Of a DNA stretch of 51,923 nt, positions 49,324 to 51,923 are shown in pieces. The number at the start of each line of letters is the position of its first letter. Position 1 is the stretch's first letter. The position numbers were made by a program, and so were the translations under genes. Origin of the DNA: an uncultured Kiritimatiellota bacterium (GTDB taxonomy: Bacteria > Verrucomicrobiota > Kiritimatiellia > RFP12 > DVOR01); NCBI GenBank assembly GCA_944389565.1, contig CALXMV010000001.1, positions 1 to 51,923 on the forward strand, read 5' to 3'. The notes under the pieces are model-generated. The model saw only the letters and a program-made list of their open reading frames with translations, searched no databases and was not told the origin of the DNA.

Positions 49324-51418
49324 GAAGACGAAGGCATGGTTGGCATTGGCGCTGATGGCCGGCGCGGCCGCCGCATGGGCGCAGATCGCGCCCACGGCGG
49401 AGGATTATGCGCGTTCGGGAAGCTTGATGAAGCGGTGGGAGAAGGTCTACGAGGGGCCTGTGACGCCGCGGTGGCTCTGCGGGGGCATGGGCTTCTGGCA
49501 TGAGGCCCGGACGCGCGCGGGCAAACGTTTCCGTCTGGTGCGCGCCGCGGACGGGCAGACGTGGGAGGCGGAGAGCAAGGAGGCGTTGGCGCGGGCCGCG
49601 CGGCCGGACGCGCCGGCCTTGGCCGACGCCTTGGTCGCGAAGCCCGCCGAGGCGGCCGCCGGCGAACGGCCTGACCGATGTGTCTCGCCGGACGGCAAAT
49701 GGCGCGTCCGCGTGCATGAGGGCAATCTGTGGCTGGAGGAGACGCGCCGGGACGCGCCGCCGGCCGTCCAGCTGACGTATGACGGGAATGTGACCTTCCA
49801 GTATGAGCGTTCGTCCGTCCGGTGGTCCCCGGACGGTACGCGCATCGCCGTCAACCGCGTGCGTTACGCCCCGGACCCCACCCTGACGCTCCGCACCTCC
49901 GCGCCGGAGGCCGCGGTTCGCCCCGTCTCGCGCACGCTTGATTACGCCCGCCCCGGCGACGAGGTGGATATCCGTCTGCCGGCGTTGGTCGATGTGCCGA
50001 AGCGTCGGGTCATTCCCTTGGACCCCACGGGGCTCGAGCCGCAGTGGTGGCTTTCTGATCCGAAGTGGCGGCCGGACTCCCAGGCGTTCACCTTCGAGTG
50101 GGTGGAGCGGGGCTTCGGGGCCTTCGTCATCTGGGAGGTCGATCGCGAGGGGGTGCGCCGCGCCCGCATGGAGGAGCGGTCGGAGACCTTTGTCTCTTAT
50201 CTCTCTCGGAAACGGCACGACCTCTCCGACGGGCTCTCCACGCTGTGGGTCACGGAGCGCACGGGGTGGCGGCAGCTCTGGCGCTTCCATGCCGATGGCC
50301 GCGCGATCCCGCTCACGCGGGGGCGCTTCGTGGTGCATGACATCCTGCGCGTGGACGAGGCGGCCGGGAGGGTCTGGTTCACCGCCGGGGGCGTCGTCCC
50401 CGGGGAGTGCCCCTACCAGCTGCATCTCTGCGTGGCCGCGCTCGATGGGTCCGGCTGGGAGGACCTGACGCCGGAGGACGCCCATCATGCCGTCGCCTTC
50501 TCGCCCGATGGCGCGGTCTTCGTGGACAACGCCTCGCGCGCCGACCGCCCCAACGTCGCCACCCTGCGCCGTTCGCGCGACGGTTCGGTCATCGCCGAGC
50601 TGCAGCGCCAGGACGCCTCCGACCTTCTGGCCGAGGGGTGGTCGACGCCGCAGATCTTCCGAGCCAAGGGGCGCGACGGCAAGACGGACATCTGGGGCGT
50701 CATCCGTCTGCCGGACGGTTTCGACCCCGCCAAGCGCTATCCCGTGATCGAGCAGATCTACGCCGGCCCCACCGATTACCGCTTCCCCGCGGAATACAAG
50801 CCCGTCGACTACTTCTCCGACCTTTTCACGGCCCTTGGGTTCGTCGTGGTGCGGATCGATGGCATGGGCACTTTCGGCCGTTCCAAGGCCTTCCACGACG
50901 TCTGCTGGAAAAACCTCCGCGACGCCGGCTTCCCCGACCGGATCCTCTGGATGAAGGCCGCCGCCAAGGACCGCCCGTGGATGGATCTCGGGCGCGTGGG
51001 CATCTTCGGGTGGTCCGCCGGCGGGCAGAACGCCATGGCCGCGCTCCTCTGGCACAACGATTTCTACAAGGCCGCCATCGCCCTCTGCGGGTGCCATGAC
51101 AACCGCATCAACCGCCTCTGGTGGTGCGAGCAGTTCCTCGGCTGGCCGCTCGGCCCGTGGTACGCCGAGAACTCCAACGTCGTCAACGCCCACCTCCTCA
51201 AGGGCAAACTCTTCCTCATCGCCGGCGAGAACGATGACAATGTGGACCCCGCCTCCACCCTTCAGGTCTCCCGCGCCCTCATCCAGGCCGGGAAGGACTT
51301 CGAGCAACTCTTCCTCCCGAACACCGACCACACCATCCGTGGGCCGTTCGTCGAGCGCAAGATGAAGGATTTCTTCGTCCGGGCGCTCCTGGGGCAGACC
51401 CCGCCGGCGTGGGAGTGA
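49322..51418 (+). CDS. secreted S9 family peptidase (DPP-IV/prolyl oligopeptidase type)
   Basis: The 698-residue protein begins with a signal peptide (KTKAWLALALMAGAAAAWAQ). A seven-bladed beta-propeller-type N-domain follows (repeats such as WSPDGTRIAV and FSPDGAVFV). The C-terminal alpha/beta-hydrolase carries FGWSAGGQN with nucleophile Ser565, GENDDNVDP with the Asp near 638, and NTDHTIRGP with His670. It cleaves peptides, often after Pro or Ala, outside the cytoplasm. The domain order and full length fit the DPP-IV group. The start lies inside a hairpin, and a strong terminator follows the stop, so it forms its own unit. Confidence 0.93.
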   Translation: MKTKAWLALALMAGAAAAWAQIAPTAEDYARSGSLMKRWEKVYEGPVTPRWLCGGMGFWHEARTRAGKRFRLVRAADGQTWEAESKEALARAARPDAPALADALVAKPAEAAAGERPDRCVSPDGKWRVRVHEGNLWLEETRRDAPPAVQLTYDGNVTFQYERSSVRWSPDGTRIAVNRVRYAPDPTLTLRTSAPEAAVRPVSRTLDYARPGDEVDIRLPALVDVPKRRVIPLDPTGLEPQWWLSDPKWRPDSQAFTFEWVERGFGAFVIWEVDREGVRRARMEERSETFVSYLSRKRHDLSDGLSTLWVTERTGWRQLWRFHADGRAIPLTRGRFVVHDILRVDEAAGRVWFTAGGVVPGECPYQLHLCVAALDGSGWEDLTPEDAHHAVAFSPDGAVFVDNASRADRPNVATLRRSRDGSVIAELQRQDASDLLAEGWSTPQIFRAKGRDGKTDIWGVIRLPDGFDPAKRYPVIEQIYAGPTDYRFPAEYKPVDYFSDLFTALGFVVVRIDGMGTFGRSKAFHDVCWKNLRDAGFPDRILWMKAAAKDRPWMDLGRVGIFGWSAGGQNAMAALLWHNDFYKAAIALCGCHDNRINRLWWCEQFLGWPLGPWYAENSNVVNAHLLKGKLFLIAGENDDNVDPASTLQVSRALIQAGKDFEQLFLPNTDHTIRGPFVERKMKDFFVRALLGQTPPAWE

Positions 51419-51432
51419 GCTGAGGGCACAAA

Positions 51433-51466
51433 AACGCCCCGCGGCGCGACGGCACCGCGGGGCGTT
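51433..51466. terminator. bidirectional terminator between the peptidase and hemL
   Basis: AACGCCCCGCGG (51433-51444) pairs perfectly with CCGCGGGGCGTT (51455-51466). The T-run is better on the minus strand (CGTTTTTGTG), which suits hemL, while the peptidase stop lies 15 bases before. Confidence 0.8.
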
Positions 51467-51481
51467 CCCGTGCTGTCCTCC

Positions 51482-51923
51482 TCAGAGCGCCGCCAGCGTG
51501 TCCTCGGCGGCCTGGACGAAGAGGTCGATGTCCGCCTCCGTGTGCGCGGCCGAGACGAAGGCGACCTCGAATTGCGAAGGCTCCAGGTACACCCCCCGGT
51601 CGAGCATGCCGTGGAAGAAACGGGCGTAGAGCGTCGCGTCGCAGGCCTTGGCGCCGGTCAGGTCGCGCACGGGGAGCGCGTCGGTGGCGAAGGGGGTGAA
51701 AATCGTGGCGTGGCACTGGATGCGGAGCGGCACGCCATGGCGTGCGGCGGCGGCGTTCACCGAGCGTTCGATGCGCGCGACCTTGGCCTCCATCGCCGCG
51801 TAGGGCGGGTCGGCGGCCAGGCGGTCGAGCGTCTCGATGGCGGCGGCCACCGCCACGGGGTTGCCCGAGAGCGTGCCGGCCTGGTAGACGCGCCCCGTCG
51901 GCGCCAAGGCGTCCATGAGCGCC
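51482..51923 (-). CDS. hemL: glutamate-1-semialdehyde 2,1-aminomutase, C-terminal part
   Basis: The open frame runs to the window edge, so only the last 147 residues or so are seen and the start lies outside. VYQAGTLSGNPVAVAAA and FFHGMLDRGVYLEPSQFEVAFVS are hallmarks of HemL, the PLP enzyme that makes 5-aminolevulinate for tetrapyrrole synthesis. The pyridoxal-lysine motif lies upstream of the visible part. A terminator follows the stop. Confidence 0.95.
   Translation of the reverse strand, partial: ALMDALAPTGRVYQAGTLSGNPVAVAAAIETLDRLAADPPYAAMEAKVARIERSVNAAAARHGVPLRIQCHATIFTPFATDALPVRDLTGAKACDATLYARFFHGMLDRGVYLEPSQFEVAFVSAAHTEADIDLFVQAAEDTLAAL

Overview
This is a GC-rich bacterial chromosome segment of about 52 kb with five tRNA genes and no rRNA. 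The gene content includes a Tat-exported sulfatase, secreted proteins with calcium-binding repeats, BspA-type leucine-rich repeats, cohesin- and dockerin-like domains, and a MuF-type prophage of a kind I associate with gut bacteria. Together these suggest a member of the Verrucomicrobiota/Kiritimatiellota (PVC) lineage. That placement is inference; no marker gene in the window settles it.

Layout. (1) About 1-10,940 is part of a prophage, continuing off the left edge. It holds an inverted, orphaned toxin-like module (kinase-like plus ADP-ribosyltransferase-like), a tail-fibre fragment, a run of small lysis-type genes, a gp10-like gene broken by an in-frame TAG, a MuF minor head protein with a C-terminal nuclease domain, a lower-GC two-gene cargo cassette ending in a PIN protein, and several structural genes separated by dispersed repeats. 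Its right end abuts the 3' end of a CAU-anticodon tRNA gene, a likely attachment site. (2) 11,373-13,649 is a sulfatase and a family 25 glycosyltransferase. (3) 13,670-24,044 is a defence island: a single-chain GmrSD-like type IV restriction protein on the minus strand, then on the plus strand a nucleotide-sugar dehydrogenase closely followed by a type III-like restriction subunit, its methyltransferase and a small UvrD-like ATPase. The last is translationally coupled to a CoA-disulfide-reductase/rhodanese gene and a glycosyltransferase. (4) 26,782-29,262 holds a radical SAM protein, YebC, YraN and two tRNAs. (5) 29,444-43,029 is a minus-strand block: metallophosphoesterase, pgk, galE, a Ser/Thr kinase, a secreted alpha-toroid protein, a secreted cohesin-domain protein, a 1,306-residue secreted protein with cohesin-like and dockerin-like domains, and two paralogous BspA-type proteins. 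(6) 43,416-45,617 is a tRNA-Phe/tRNA-Glu pair and rpsA. (7) 45,625-49,254 is an envelope glycan cluster: polysaccharide deacetylase, glycosyltransferase-like protein and two recently duplicated GT2 genes. (8) The window ends with a secreted S9 peptidase and the 3' part of hemL.

Regulation visible in the sequence: six promoters, for three tRNA units, rpsA, a glycosyltransferase-like gene and the peptidase, share a TTGCGT/TTGCGC -35 box. Several other genes have a -10 box so close to the ATG that their transcripts should be almost leaderless.
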